Shown: positions 1 to 9,781, counted from the first letter of the stretch. The stretch: 64,000 nt of DNA from Lachnospiraceae bacterium (GCA_910575005.1 CAJTCL010000002.1:248001-312000), one strand, 5' to 3'. Numbers and translations: made by a program. The notes: a model not told the origin generated them from the sequence alone.

Positions 1-249
1 AAAGAAGAAATTCCCAGACATTTGTTTGAAATACCCATTCAGGCTGCTGTGGGCAGTAAAGTCATTGCCAGAGAGACCGTGAAAGCAATGCGCAAAGATG
101 TACTTGCAAAATGCTATGGCGGCGATATTTCCAGAAAACGTAAATTGTTGGAAAAACAGAAGGAAGGCAAGAAGAGGATGCGCCAGATTGGGAATGTGGA
201 AATTCCTCAGAAAGCGTTTATGAGTGTATTAAAACTGGATGAGAAATGA
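1..249 (+). CDS. lepA: Elongation factor 4 (LepA), C-terminal fragment
   Basis: This is the end of LepA (EF4), the ribosome-bound translational GTPase. The frame is open at base 1, so the gene starts outside the window and only the last 82 residues are visible. They are the LepA-specific C-terminal domain, recognised by the stretches [16 protein letters not shown] and [17 protein letters not shown] and a basic Lys/Arg-rich tail. The GTPase domains are not visible, so their integrity cannot be judged. The stop codon overlaps an in-frame ATG of the next gene (ATGA), and lepA followed by hemW is a common order in Firmicutes. Confidence 0.95.
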   Translation, partial: KEEIPRHLFEIPIQAAVGSKVIARETVKAMRKDVLAKCYGGDISRKRKLLEKQKEGKKRMRQIGNVEIPQKAFMSVLKLDEK

Positions 250-266
250 GAATAGAGGGAAGCAGT

Positions 267-1436
267 ATGCCAAGCAAGGAGTTAGAATTATATCTTCATA
301 TTCCTTTCTGTGTACGAAAGTGTGACTATTGTGATTTTCTGTCAATGCCTGCGGATGAGGATCTCCGTAGGCATTATGTAGATTGCCTAATCGAAGAAAT
401 CAAACAGAAAGCAGCACTGTGCAGTGAATATCGGGTAACATCTGTGTTTTTTGGCGGCGGAACGCCATCCATTCTTCCTGGCGTACAGATCTGGGAACTT
501 ATGGAGGCCCTGCAAAGGAATTTTAAGATTTGTGAGGATGCAGAGGTCACGGTGGAATGTAATCCAGGAACGTTGACACGGCAGAAATTAATTTATTATA
601 AAATGGCAGGTGTCAACCGTCTCAGTATCGGACTGCAGTCCGCAAATAATCAGGAGTTACAAAGACTTGGCCGGATCCATACTTATGAGGAATTTTTAGA
701 TAGCTTTGGACAGGCGCGGGCGATGGGATTTAAAAATATCAATGTAGATCTGATGTCTGCTTTGCCAGGCCAGAAACAGGAAGACTGGATAGATACACTG
801 AATAAGGTATTAGCTGTGCGGCCAGAACATATTTCTGCCTATAGTTTGATGGTAGAGGAGGGCACGCCATTTTATGATCAGTATGGGGAAGATGAACGAC
901 GCAGGGAGCAGGGGGAACCGCCATTGTATCTCCCTTCTGAGGAGATGGAGCGGGAAATGTATCTGATTACACAGGAATTATTGAGAAATAAGGGTTATGT
1001 CAGATACGAGATTTCTAATTATACTTTTCCTGGCAGAGAATGTCGCCACAATATCGGTTACTGGAAGCTGATACCTTATCTGGGTTTGGGGCTTGGAAGT
1101 TCTTCTTTTTTGGAAGAAGTGAGATTTTCCAATACCAAGAATTTGAAGACTTATCTAAGCGGAGAGAATTTTAGCCAGGAAGATTGTGCATATGTTTTTC
1201 TGGATAAGCGGCAGCGGATGGAGGAGTTTATGTTTTTGGGGCTGCGGATGATGGAGGGTATTTCCCGCAGTGTGTTTCAACAAATGTTTGGGATCAAATT
1301 GGAGGCTGTTTATGGTAATGTTCTTGAGCAATTGCAGCAGCAGGGATTGTTGAAGCAGCAAGAGGGAAGGGTGGCCTTGACTGAGGCGGGAATCTCTGTC
1401 AGTAATTATGTCTTGAGTGAATTTTTGTTACTGTAA
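267..1436 (+). CDS. hemW: Radical SAM heme chaperone HemW
   Basis: HemW is a cytoplasmic radical SAM protein related to oxygen-independent coproporphyrinogen oxidase (HemN). Family work indicates that it carries and delivers heme rather than oxidising coproporphyrinogen. The start is placed at 267 because GAGGGA lies 6 bases upstream; the earlier in-frame ATG at 246 has no ribosome binding site. The product has 389 residues. The cluster motif CVRKCDYC gives C15, C19 and C22, and FFGGGTPS is the SAM-binding GGGTP motif. The HemW-type C-terminal region with RHNIGYW follows. It lacks the longer N-terminus of true HemN. It is probably co-transcribed with lepA. A residual HemN activity cannot be excluded from sequence. 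Confidence 0.93.
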   Translation: MPSKELELYLHIPFCVRKCDYCDFLSMPADEDLRRHYVDCLIEEIKQKAALCSEYRVTSVFFGGGTPSILPGVQIWELMEALQRNFKICEDAEVTVECNPGTLTRQKLIYYKMAGVNRLSIGLQSANNQELQRLGRIHTYEEFLDSFGQARAMGFKNINVDLMSALPGQKQEDWIDTLNKVLAVRPEHISAYSLMVEEGTPFYDQYGEDERRREQGEPPLYLPSEEMEREMYLITQELLRNKGYVRYEISNYTFPGRECRHNIGYWKLIPYLGLGLGSSSFLEEVRFSNTKNLKTYLSGENFSQEDCAYVFLDKRQRMEEFMFLGLRMMEGISRSVFQQMFGIKLEAVYGNVLEQLQQQGLLKQQEGRVALTEAGISVSNYVLSEFLLL

Positions 1437-1530
1437 TTGTAAGAAATATATGTAAGGTGAGTTTTTGTTCTTATAGTAACAGTGATGCTGCAGAGGGCAG
1501 AATCACTGAAATTATTAGGAGGTGGAAGTA

Positions 1531-2203
1531 ATGAAAAAAGCATTACCTATTGGAGTAGATATTTTTGAGAAAATTATTGAAAGTGGATATTATTATGTTG
1601 ATAAAACTATGATGATCAAAGAGTTGATGGATTTAATATGTGATATTATCCGGTGATCAATTTGACTTTAAAGTCAGCCAAACAGAATACCCGCGAGTCT
1701 TCCTTTTATAAATTAAAAAATATTTTAATAACTGAATTTGATCGTCATAGTACAATGATTGATTAAGGAAAATTTTCGGAGAAGGAAAGAAAACAGTATG
1801 ATAGATTTGTCAATGAGGAGGCTTCTATAGATGAATATTCTGGTTCTCTGGAATTTATTTTTACAGGATTGAATCATTTGAACATTATATCTGTGCTGGA
1901 TGAAAAATATAGCGAACATTTCGGGTTTACGCTGCCAGAAGCAACACAAATCATGTCTTATTATGGCGCCGAAAGCCGCATGGAGGATTTGAAAGCCTGG
2001 TACAACGGATATTTATTTGGAAATACACAAATATTGACGATCTTGAAAAAGATGCAAGAAAAGCATTACAACAGATTGAAGATCGAAATTATATGGAAGA
2101 ACTTCGCACAGAGGGATATCGCAGAATTAGTTGTTGGGGAATCTCTTTTTATCACAAAGATTGTGGAGTGTGCTGTGGAGAAGAGAGCAAAATCGGCAGA
2201 TGA
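1531..2203 (+). pseudogene. Decayed AAA-ATPase-like / PD-(D/E)XK nuclease family gene
   Basis: This is the wreck of a gene from the family with an AAA-ATPase-like N-terminus (PF09820 type) and a PD-(D/E)XK C-terminus, common in multiple copies in gut Clostridia and Bacteroidetes. AGGAGGTGG at 1517-1525 precedes an ATG and a typical N-terminus (LPIGVDIFEKI, YYYVDKTMMIKELMD). The frame stops at 1654-1656. The P-loop segment is missing. A shifted frame resumes with PVINLTLKSAKQNT, breaks again near 1765, and continues with FTGLNHLNIISVLDEKY and [13 protein letters not shown]. After another junction near 2030 the nuclease end appears ([27 protein letters not shown]) up to a stop at 2201-2203. At least two frame changes and two internal deletions make it non-functional. 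A terminator follows directly. Confidence 0.88.
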
Positions 2204-2226
2204 GTGTTATCATCTGCCGATTTTTG
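2191..2226 (+). terminator. Rho-independent terminator after the pseudogene
   Basis: A 13-bp perfect stem (AATCGGCAGATGA pairing with TCATCTGCCGATT) is closed by a short loop and followed by a T run. The left arm overlaps the last codons of the pseudogene. Confidence 0.85.
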
Positions 2227-2954
2227 CGTATAAAAAAATTAAGTATGAAATGATATTTCTAAATTTTTATTGTTTTTATTGATGAATCAAGGGGAAAAAG
2301 GGGATGTATAGGCTCTATTAATAACTGTAGCATAGAATAAAAATTATGTTATAAAGAAATTTTATATATTAAAATTATTCAATGAAATTGATTTATATCA
2401 TGTTTTTCGATAATGGTCTGTTTGTTTAGTTGTTTTTGTGATTAGGTTTTACTGCTTTTGAGACAGGCTTTTATTGGTATATAGGATTTAAACTTATTGT
2501 AACTCTTGGGGGAGATTGACAACTCGAACGTAGTTTTTTGTATAGTATTTAAACCTATTGTAATAACTTTTGAAATCTTATCATCAGCAGCCACTCTTTT
2601 TGTATAAGTATTTAAATCTATTGTAATATCAAATAATTCATTTGATTTTAGGGGTCTAAATTTTTCTGCAATATAAGCTTTTATAATAGTGCTTAAAGTC
2701 GTTTCCTTACAATCTAGTTATATACAAAATTTATTATACTGCCAAATATATTCAGAATAAGGTTAAATTATTTATGGAATAACAGGCAATTTTATTCTCT
2801 CAAAATGCCCAAAAAAATGAAGGGACTAATAAAAAAATTAACTAAAATCATAAAAAACAAAACTGTTCTTGGAAAAAAGTGCACAAAAAAATATCTCTTG
2901 AGATTAGAAATCATAAAAAAACCAACCAAGAGAGGAAGATATTATATTGATTTT
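2227..2954. other. AT-rich gene-free stretch
   Basis: Between the pseudogene terminator and the leader of the first exported protein there is very AT-rich DNA. I see no convincing gene in it. The CRISPR-like repeats are the only organised feature. A Lys-rich open frame at 2805-3062 lacks a ribosome binding site and any family signature and looks like chance. Confidence 0.6.
2477..2630 (+). repeat. Three degenerate, regularly spaced CRISPR-like repeats
   Basis: Three related units occur at about 2477-2503, 2533-2567 and 2597-2630. They share the core GTATTTAAAYYTATTGTAAY; the TTTAAA centres lie at 2487, 2548 and 2611, a spacing of 61 and 63 bases. The middle unit starts with GTTTTTTG and ends with AAC, as many 35-36 nt type II repeats do. 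The stretches between units are about 29-30 nt and unrelated to each other. No cas gene is in the window and the units differ at several positions, so at best this is a decayed array. Another origin, such as a decayed AT-rich repeat, is possible. Confidence 0.4.
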
Positions 2955-2983
2955 TTGAAGATAAAATGCTCTAATAGTATTAC
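2955..2983 (+). promoter_or_regulatory. Candidate sigma-A promoter for the GH43-like gene
   Basis: TTGAAG (2955-2960) and TATTAC (2978-2983) are separated by 17 bases. The match is fair, in an AT-rich context. It would give a leader of about 190 nt before the ATG at 3179. Confidence 0.4.
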
Positions 2984-3024
2984 AGTCGCAATGTATGTTT
3001 ATTGTGGGGAGGTTCGTATGCCCT

Positions 3025-3160
3025 GCAATGTCTCAGGGGAAAGGAGTGAGGATATTACCTGAGAGAAAGGGATTAGCTTCAGAAAAAGAGTTAATAGACT
3101 TCAGGAGCCAAGAACTTTTAGAGAAGCTTACACTGTAGAATAAGGTGTGTAACACCGATA
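3025..3160 (+). promoter_or_regulatory. Structured leader upstream of the first exported protein
   Basis: Several nested pairings can be drawn. TCTCAGG (3031-3037) pairs with CCTGAGA (3058-3064). AGCTTC (3075-3080) pairs with GAAGCT (3123-3128) around an inner AAAAGAGTT/AACTTTT pairing. GGTG/CACC (3144-3147 with 3153-3156) forms a small hairpin near the start codon. TCTCAGGGGAAAGGAG and CTTCAGGAGCC recall the end of glycine riboswitch aptamers, but the conserved central part is missing, so I do not assign that class. Confidence 0.3.
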
Positions 3161-3178
3161 AGAAAGGGATGCAAGCAT

Positions 3179-5539
3179 ATGAAAAAGAAATTTCTGTCAG
3201 GCATATTGGCGTTTTCTATGTTGTTTGGACTTATAACACCAACGCCTCAGACAGTATCTGCGGCAGAGGCAGAGCCCAAAGAAATCGTGCTTGAGAAGAG
3301 TACGTTGGGCAATCCCATTGCAGGGTTTGATGAGAATGGGAATAACACCTATGCTGGAGATCCAGCAATCCTGGTTGACGGCGATACCGTATATCTCTAC
3401 GTTGGTCATGATTATACTGGTACTGGCGGAGGTTATACCATGCCAGATTACCTCTGTTATTCCACAAAGGATTTAAAAGAGTGGAAGTATGAGGGAGTAA
3501 CAATGAAAATGACGGATGTTGCCTGGGCAGATGATGTCAGCGCTTGGGCCAGCCAGGTGATTAAGTATAAGGATATGTACTATCTGTTATACTGTGCGGA
3601 AAAAGCAGGCGGCAGAGGTAAGGCGACAGCGGCGGCAGTATCAAATAGTCCTACTGGTCCATTTAAGGATGTGGGCATTTTGATTAATCCTGAAGATACC
3701 GATGCTTCTAACTATACCAGTGTTTCTGGTAAGAAGAGAAGGGGATCTTTTGGTTGGGAGGATATTGATCCCACCGCCTGGGTTGATACTGATGAAAACG
3801 GCGAGGAACACGTTTATATGGTATGGGGCAATACTAATTGCTACATGTGTGAATTAAAGATTGACGGCGAGAATGTTGTGGTAAAAGATCAGAATGGCGA
3901 TGGCGTCATTAAACAGGAAGACGATATCTGGTGGCAGGATGCAGGAGCTCTTGAAGTGCTTCCTTCCAATGGCACAAATACCAACGATATGGTGGATTTT
4001 ACAGAGGCGCCTTATCTGTATCGCAGACAGGATGACAAGGGCAATTATTATGGACAGTATTATCTGTTTTTTGCTACCCATTGGCGTGAAGAGATGGGCT
4101 ATTCAACGATTGATAAGCTGGAACCCCCAAGCGATGGCAAGCCATATAATGTATGGACCTATGGCGGCAAATTGATGGAACCTACAGCTACATCTAATAC
4201 CAATCATCCGGCAGTCTTTGATTTCCAGGGACATACATATTTTATCTATCACAATGGATCTCTTCCAGGAGGAAGCGGTTATCGACGGGTAATCTGTATT
4301 GAAGAGCTGAAATTTAATGAGGATGGTTCCATTGACTATATTCCAGAGACCTCCACAGGTTTGACAGGGGTTTCCAGTCAGATTTTTGATAGCAGCAAGA
4401 AGCCTCTGGCACACGATCCTTACAACAATTCTCTGAATGATGCCGTTTATCCATATAAAGACGTCGCTGTTACACCAAATATCAGCGCAGAGGATGCAGA
4501 CGCACGTTGGGAGATTGAAGAGGGTAAGGCAGACCGGAAAAAGGATTCTTATGTTACGATTGAATCTTACAATAAACCTGGCTTATATCTGATGGCAGAC
4601 GAGGATTATAACGTAGTGCTGGCACACGATCATAATAATGATAAGGCATGTACAGCAGATGGTATTACTAAGGATTCTGAGGCCATGACATTCCGTACTC
4701 TGGAAGGTTTCAATAAAGATGTGGCAGGCGGAGTTACGTTTGAGAGTGTAAAATATCCAGGATATTATATTACCTCTAAAGATGGAGCGTTGACAGTAAG
4801 TGAGAATCCAGCGCCGGCAGATTGTACTTTTACTATTGAGACAGGAGAAGCGCTTCTCTCACCTTTGGAATCTGTGACCGCACAGAAGTCTGTCAAAACA
4901 TATGAAGTTGGTGAGAAGATCAATTTTGATGATATCCGCATCAAGGCAAAATATGAGAATGGCACTACATTTACACGTAATGGAGGGTTTACCACTAACG
5001 CGGATGCAATTGATACCAAGACGCCAGGAACTAAGAAACTTAACATTACATACAAGGAACGTGGGATAGAAAAGACTTGTAGTATTGATATTAAAGTTCG
5101 GGCAAAGGCTGGCAGCATTACAGACACAAACGTCACACCTGCAAAAGATCTTCCAAAGAAGAACAGTACCCATACCGTTAAGAACCTGAAATATAAGGTT
5201 ACAAAGACAGACGAGTATAATACAGATGGAACGAATGGTACAGTTTCCGTAGTGGGAATTAAGAGCAGTAAGCTGACATCTGTGGTAATACCAGATACCG
5301 TGGCGATTGGCGGTTATACCTTTAAGGTAAAAGCGATTGCAGCAAAGGCATTCTATAAGAAGTCTAAGCTAAAGACAATCACGATCGGCAGCAATGTTAC
5401 CAGTATTGGCAAGAATGCGATTACTGGTATCAATAAGAAGGCTACTATCAAAGTGCCTTCTGCAAGATATAAGGCAGTGAAGAAACTGCTTACCAGCAAG
5501 ACAGGTTTTAAGAAGACCATGAAGATTAAGAAGGTCTGA
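3179..5539 (+). CDS. Exported GH43-like glycosidase with AbfB-like, Ig-like and LRR_5 modules
   Basis: This is a secreted five-bladed beta-propeller glycoside hydrolase, most like GH43 (arabinanase, arabinofuranosidase or exo-galactanase activities). The 786 residues begin with a signal peptide (about 1-28). The three GH43 acidic residues can be placed: D61 in AGDPAI (base), D197 in EDIDPTAW (pKa modulator) and E276 in FTEAPYLY (acid). An AbfB/CBM42-like beta-trefoil follows (about 450-565, with SYVTIESYNKPGLYL and FESVKYPGYYI). Next come a Big_3-type Ig-like domain (about 565-645) and a short BspA-type leucine-rich segment (LTSVVIPDTV, LKTITIGSNV) with a basic end. No LPXTG or membrane anchor is seen. 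It is first of three exported genes in line. The exact linkage cut cannot be read from sequence. Confidence 0.8.
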   Translation: MKKKFLSGILAFSMLFGLITPTPQTVSAAEAEPKEIVLEKSTLGNPIAGFDENGNNTYAGDPAILVDGDTVYLYVGHDYTGTGGGYTMPDYLCYSTKDLKEWKYEGVTMKMTDVAWADDVSAWASQVIKYKDMYYLLYCAEKAGGRGKATAAAVSNSPTGPFKDVGILINPEDTDASNYTSVSGKKRRGSFGWEDIDPTAWVDTDENGEEHVYMVWGNTNCYMCELKIDGENVVVKDQNGDGVIKQEDDIWWQDAGALEVLPSNGTNTNDMVDFTEAPYLYRRQDDKGNYYGQYYLFFATHWREEMGYSTIDKLEPPSDGKPYNVWTYGGKLMEPTATSNTNHPAVFDFQGHTYFIYHNGSLPGGSGYRRVICIEELKFNEDGSIDYIPETSTGLTGVSSQIFDSSKKPLAHDPYNNSLNDAVYPYKDVAVTPNISAEDADARWEIEEGKADRKKDSYVTIESYNKPGLYLMADEDYNVVLAHDHNNDKACTADGITKDSEAMTFRTLEGFNKDVAGGVTFESVKYPGYYITSKDGALTVSENPAPADCTFTIETGEALLSPLESVTAQKSVKTYEVGEKINFDDIRIKAKYENGTTFTRNGGFTTNADAIDTKTPGTKKLNITYKERGIEKTCSIDIKVRAKAGSITDTNVTPAKDLPKKNSTHTVKNLKYKVTKTDEYNTDGTNGTVSVVGIKSSKLTSVVIPDTVAIGGYTFKVKAIAAKAFYKKSKLKTITIGSNVTSIGKNAITGINKKATIKVPSARYKAVKKLLTSKTGFKKTMKIKKV

Positions 5540-5602
5540 ATAGGAATACAGAAATCTGGAAAATCAGATCAATAAAATCTCTAAGGGAAGGGAGAAAAAG
5601 AA

Positions 5603-8600
5603 ATGAAGTATAAAAAAATAGTCAGTGGATTGCTGGCATGCGCTATGGTGGTTACTTCCGTATTTTCTGGAAATGTAACAACAGCAAAGGCGGCAGAGCA
5701 GCCCACACCAATTGGAACTTATGATTTTAACACAAAGAAAGATCAAGTTTCCCCTGATTTGGGAACAAATGTAGTAGCAAAGTCAAGTTGTGGTGTAAAC
5801 TCTGATATACTTTTGGATTATAATGATCCGATTAAATATGTGCCTGGAAGAAGTGGAGAAGCAGGGGATTATGCAGTTGATACCCAGGGGAAGCATGGCT
5901 TGATCTTGCCAGAGAAACAGCTTGGTGATAATTATACGATTTCCTTCTGGGTGAAACCGACAGATATTTCTAAAGGAAAGTGGGCAACCTCTCTGTTATT
6001 TGTAGGTAGACATACATCAAATAATGAAAAATGGGTATCTATCGCTACACGTAATAATGCTGGTGCAGTAGCATGTTGGTCTCCAGGCAATGAAAATGGA
6101 GATATTCAAATTGTTCAGGATCAATGGCAGATGATAACGCTTGTACAGCGCGGAACAGATGCAGATGTTTATCTCAATGGAGAGAAAAAAGTAACAAATC
6201 CAGAAGGTAAAACATGGAATAAAGGTATGGAAGATGCGGATCAGTTTATTGCCCTTGCCACCAATAAGTGGGATGGCAATTTCTATGGCTGTTATGATGA
6301 CGTCAATGTATACAATCAGGCTTTGACAGAGGATCAAGTAAGATACTTATATTTAGGTACAGATGACAAGTCTGAGATCTTACAGAACTTCACTGCGACA
6401 GAGACACTAGAATTGGTAGAAGGACAGGAAGGCCAGATTGAGACAACAATTCCTACAGGGATTGAAGAATCAGAAGTAACCTTTTCTTATCAGTCAAACG
6501 ATACCGCAAAGGCAACAGTAGATACTAATGGAAAAGTAACCGCAGTTGCAGCAGGTACTGCCAAAATTACAACAACAGCAACACTTGCAAACAATGGCGG
6601 TACTGCAACTAAGAAGACTACTGTTACTGTAAAGAGCAAGGGTGATGTGCTTGCAGAAAAAGGAATCACAGTAGATAAAACAATGCTTTTGGCAGAGGGA
6701 GAGCATCAGACAATTAAGGTGACACTTCCAGAAGGTCTTACAAAGGATGATGTTACACTTACTTTTGAATCAAGTGATCCCACAAAAGCAACAGTAGATG
6801 CAACTGGAAAAGTTACTGCAGTTGCAGCAGGTGAAACAGATATCACTACCACAGCAGCAAGTAAAAGTGATGAGGCAAAAAAGGCAACAGCCACAACAAA
6901 GGTTACTGTTAGAGGAGCAGTTCAGGCGACGATAGATTATAACTTTAATGACAGCGCATTGCCAGCAGATGTAGAAGTGGTAGGAAAAGGTGCTGTAGCT
7001 TCTACAGCTACACCTGCGTTTGATACAGGTAGAACTGGTGAGACGACAGATAAAGCAATCAAACTGGGAGACTATGGTTTGCAGTTGCCTGTTGAAAATA
7101 TTGGTTCTAAGTATACAGTATCTGTATGGGTAAATCCGAGTGCAGCTCTTGTAAATAATCAGGCCGTTATGCTTGCAGGAGATGGTACAGCAAAAGCAGA
7201 AGAGTGGGTTGCTTTTGCAGGAGAGAATGGCAATACTACAACAACTAATAAAGTAAAACTTTGGTCCAATTCGCAGGCATCAGGAGAAGCAAACTATGCT
7301 TATCAGACCTATGCTCAGCCAGAAGTTCCATTGAATACCTGGACCATGCTTACTTTAACCCAGGATGGTTCTACCTTAAAGTTCTATAAAAATGGTACAT
7401 TGGTTAAGACTCAGGAAGGTGTTACCGAGGCTCTGAATGGAGCAGGCAGAAAACTCTTTGTAGGAGCAACTTACTGGGGTGGCGACGCTTTATTCAAAGG
7501 TCTGGTAGATGATATTGTTGTATACAGTGATGTATTGTCAGATGGTGAAGTAAGAAAATTATTTGTTGGCGATAAGACAGAAGAAGAGCTTCTGGGAGAA
7601 GGTGAGATTACAGCAGCTCCTAGTAAATTAAGTGTTAATATGGGTGAAAGTAAGGACTTTACTATAACTCTTCCAGATGGCGTTACCACAGAAAATGCAG
7701 AGATCACTTATACCAGTGGTACTCCAGCAGTAGCAACTGTTGCTAAAGATAATGAAAATCCATTAAAAGCTACTGTAACAGGTGCAGCAGCAGGTGATGC
7801 TGTAATTACAGCAAAAGTAAAAATTGGAACAACAACAAAAGAAACTACTGTAACTGTCAAAGTAAACGATCCATCAGCAGAGAAACCGGAAGTAGCAGCA
7901 GATTATGATTTTGCTGGCGCTCAAACAGGTGATAATACCTTAGTTGACAAATCTGAAAATGGCAATGACGCATGGCTTGAGGGTAATAATATTACCTTTA
8001 AGGATGGGGTTATGACTTTAGGAGATCAGTCATATGTTGAGCTTCCTCTTGAGATTATGGAGAGCTTAGACGATCAAGAGAAGTTTACAATTGAAGTAGA
8101 ATTTGCAAAGAATAAGAATTGCGGAAAGAATGCATGGTTATTCTGTTTAGGTTCCAAGGTTAAAAGTTCAGGTACCAATTATCTGTTCCTTTCACCAAAC
8201 TTTGAAGGTAAGACTTTGAGATCTGGTATTAAGAACAGCAGTACAGAGAAATTGTTTGCTACATCTACGCAGCCAGAGATTGATAAGACATATACAGTAA
8301 ATATGGTATTTGATCATGGTACAATCAGACTTTACTGGAATGGTATCCAGGTTAAGGGAGATAATGGCAATGAACTGAAGTCCGGCTATAGTATTATGGA
8401 TGATGTAGTGACGCCAGGAACAGAGAATGGTGTTCTGGGCTTTATTGGTAGATCTTGCTGGGCTCCAGATGGTTACTATCAAGGAAAAGTTTCCAAGTTT
8501 AAAGTTTACAATAAGGCTATGACCAATGATGAAATACAAACTGCTTACAAAGAGCCATTTGAGAAGAATTTCAAAGATAACTTTACTGTTGACAAGATTC

Positions 8601-9781
8601 TTGGCAGCAAGAATCCATCTAAGGATGAAGTGAAATATAACTTGTCCCTGCCATCTTCCTTTGAAGAAATGCCAATTACTTGGAAGACATCAAATAAAGA
8701 TGTAATCACAGAGAAGGGTATTGTAAAGAATCAAGCAGCAGATACACAGGTAACATTGACTGCAGAAGTTGGAAGCGGTATCTTAACCGCAGAGACCACA
8801 TTTACTCTGACCGTTAAGCCAGCAGATAAAACAGCATTGACGACTGCTGTCGCTGAAGCAAAGAAGGCGTTGGATGATCCATATCGTTCAGATAATTCAA
8901 AGGCTAAGATTAAGGCTCTTGTAGAGAAAGCAGAAGCAGTTTTGTCACAGACAGAAGTAGACATTTTAGTGAAAAATATTGAAAAGGCAATTGCCAATAA
9001 GGAATATAGTGATCTTTATCTCGATCCATTTACAGAGATTGATAAAGTTGATCTGGTAAAAGAGAATGTTTCTGTAATGCCTAAGGGAACTGTAAGCGTA
9101 ATGAATAAGGCTGTTCCAACAGCTGTAAAAGATATTGTAACTGTTACCTATAAGTCTCAGACACCATCTGTAGCTACCGTAAATTCTAGTGGTACAGTGA
9201 CTGGAGTGAAAGCAGGATATGCACTGATTCTCACCACAGTAACTGCAAAATCTGACGGCTATGCAGTAGAATACCAGACATTGGTTAAGGTAGATCTGGA
9301 TGTGAAGAAGATCACAGCTAAGGCAAAAAAAGCTAAATTGGCAAAGGGTAAGACTACTACAATCTCTGTTACTTATCCAAAGACCTATTCAACTGCATTA
9401 AAGAATTCTGCTAAGGTAACATACCGTGCAACTGGCGCCGTTTCTGTAAATAAGAGTGGTAGAATAACTGCTAAGAAAGCCGGAACCGGAAAAGTTTATG
9501 TAAAGGTTTCTTTAGCTGGCAAGAGTATTACTAAGACTGTTACCGTTAAGGTTGGTGAGATTACCGGTCCTACCAGCGTAAAAATTAAGAAATCTATTCA
9601 ATTAAAAGTAAAAGGAATTAGTGGTAAAGTTAAATGGTCTTTAGATAAGAAGGGCAAGAAACTGGCGAAGATTACCCAGAAAGGAAAACTGACTGCTTTG
9701 AAGAAGACTGGTAAAGTAAAAGTAACTGCTAAGGTTGGTGGTGTCACCATGACAAAGACCATTACCATCAAGAAAAAATAA
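5603..9781 (+). CDS. Exported multidomain protein with three LamG-like and several Big_2 domains
   Basis: This is a 1392-residue secreted protein with no recognisable catalytic domain, probably a carbohydrate-binding surface protein. After a signal peptide (about 1-31) come a concanavalin A-like LamG_3 domain (about 37-255), two Big_2 domains (265-440), a second LamG (445-655) and a Big domain (665-750). A third LamG (760-990) and an Ig-like plus short helical stretch (1000-1145) precede a series of Big_2 repeats that become very rich in lysine. Repeated phrases such as TISFWVKPT, TVSVWVNPS and GLVDDIVVYSD mark the LamG units; KVTAVAAG repeats mark Big_2. It lies 63 bp after the GH43-like gene and 27 bp before the next, so it is probably in the same operon and helps hold the same polysaccharide. 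Confidence 0.8.
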   Translation: MKYKKIVSGLLACAMVVTSVFSGNVTTAKAAEQPTPIGTYDFNTKKDQVSPDLGTNVVAKSSCGVNSDILLDYNDPIKYVPGRSGEAGDYAVDTQGKHGLILPEKQLGDNYTISFWVKPTDISKGKWATSLLFVGRHTSNNEKWVSIATRNNAGAVACWSPGNENGDIQIVQDQWQMITLVQRGTDADVYLNGEKKVTNPEGKTWNKGMEDADQFIALATNKWDGNFYGCYDDVNVYNQALTEDQVRYLYLGTDDKSEILQNFTATETLELVEGQEGQIETTIPTGIEESEVTFSYQSNDTAKATVDTNGKVTAVAAGTAKITTTATLANNGGTATKKTTVTVKSKGDVLAEKGITVDKTMLLAEGEHQTIKVTLPEGLTKDDVTLTFESSDPTKATVDATGKVTAVAAGETDITTTAASKSDEAKKATATTKVTVRGAVQATIDYNFNDSALPADVEVVGKGAVASTATPAFDTGRTGETTDKAIKLGDYGLQLPVENIGSKYTVSVWVNPSAALVNNQAVMLAGDGTAKAEEWVAFAGENGNTTTTNKVKLWSNSQASGEANYAYQTYAQPEVPLNTWTMLTLTQDGSTLKFYKNGTLVKTQEGVTEALNGAGRKLFVGATYWGGDALFKGLVDDIVVYSDVLSDGEVRKLFVGDKTEEELLGEGEITAAPSKLSVNMGESKDFTITLPDGVTTENAEITYTSGTPAVATVAKDNENPLKATVTGAAAGDAVITAKVKIGTTTKETTVTVKVNDPSAEKPEVAADYDFAGAQTGDNTLVDKSENGNDAWLEGNNITFKDGVMTLGDQSYVELPLEIMESLDDQEKFTIEVEFAKNKNCGKNAWLFCLGSKVKSSGTNYLFLSPNFEGKTLRSGIKNSSTEKLFATSTQPEIDKTYTVNMVFDHGTIRLYWNGIQVKGDNGNELKSGYSIMDDVVTPGTENGVLGFIGRSCWAPDGYYQGKVSKFKVYNKAMTNDEIQTAYKEPFEKNFKDNFTVDKILGSKNPSKDEVKYNLSLPSSFEEMPITWKTSNKDVITEKGIVKNQAADTQVTLTAEVGSGILTAETTFTLTVKPADKTALTTAVAEAKKALDDPYRSDNSKAKIKALVEKAEAVLSQTEVDILVKNIEKAIANKEYSDLYLDPFTEIDKVDLVKENVSVMPKGTVSVMNKAVPTAVKDIVTVTYKSQTPSVATVNSSGTVTGVKAGYALILTTVTAKSDGYAVEYQTLVKVDLDVKKITAKAKKAKLAKGKTTTISVTYPKTYSTALKNSAKVTYRATGAVSVNKSGRITAKKAGTGKVYVKVSLAGKSITKTVTVKVGEITGPTSVKIKKSIQLKVKGISGKVKWSLDKKGKKLAKITQKGKLTALKKTGKVKVTAKVGGVTMTKTITIKKK

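Noticed and set aside
246-266. ATG overlapping the lepA stop as start of hemW
   Set aside because: The later ATG at 267 has GAGGGA at proper spacing and gives the usual HemW N-terminus.
2805-3062. An 85-residue Lys-rich open frame before the first glycosidase
   Set aside because: It has no ribosome binding site and its composition is that of A-rich DNA. It also overlaps the candidate promoter and leader, and no family is recognised.
3028-3110. Glycine riboswitch before the GH43-like gene
   Set aside because: Only the CUCAGG-like ends match. The conserved core and a link to glycine metabolism are missing.
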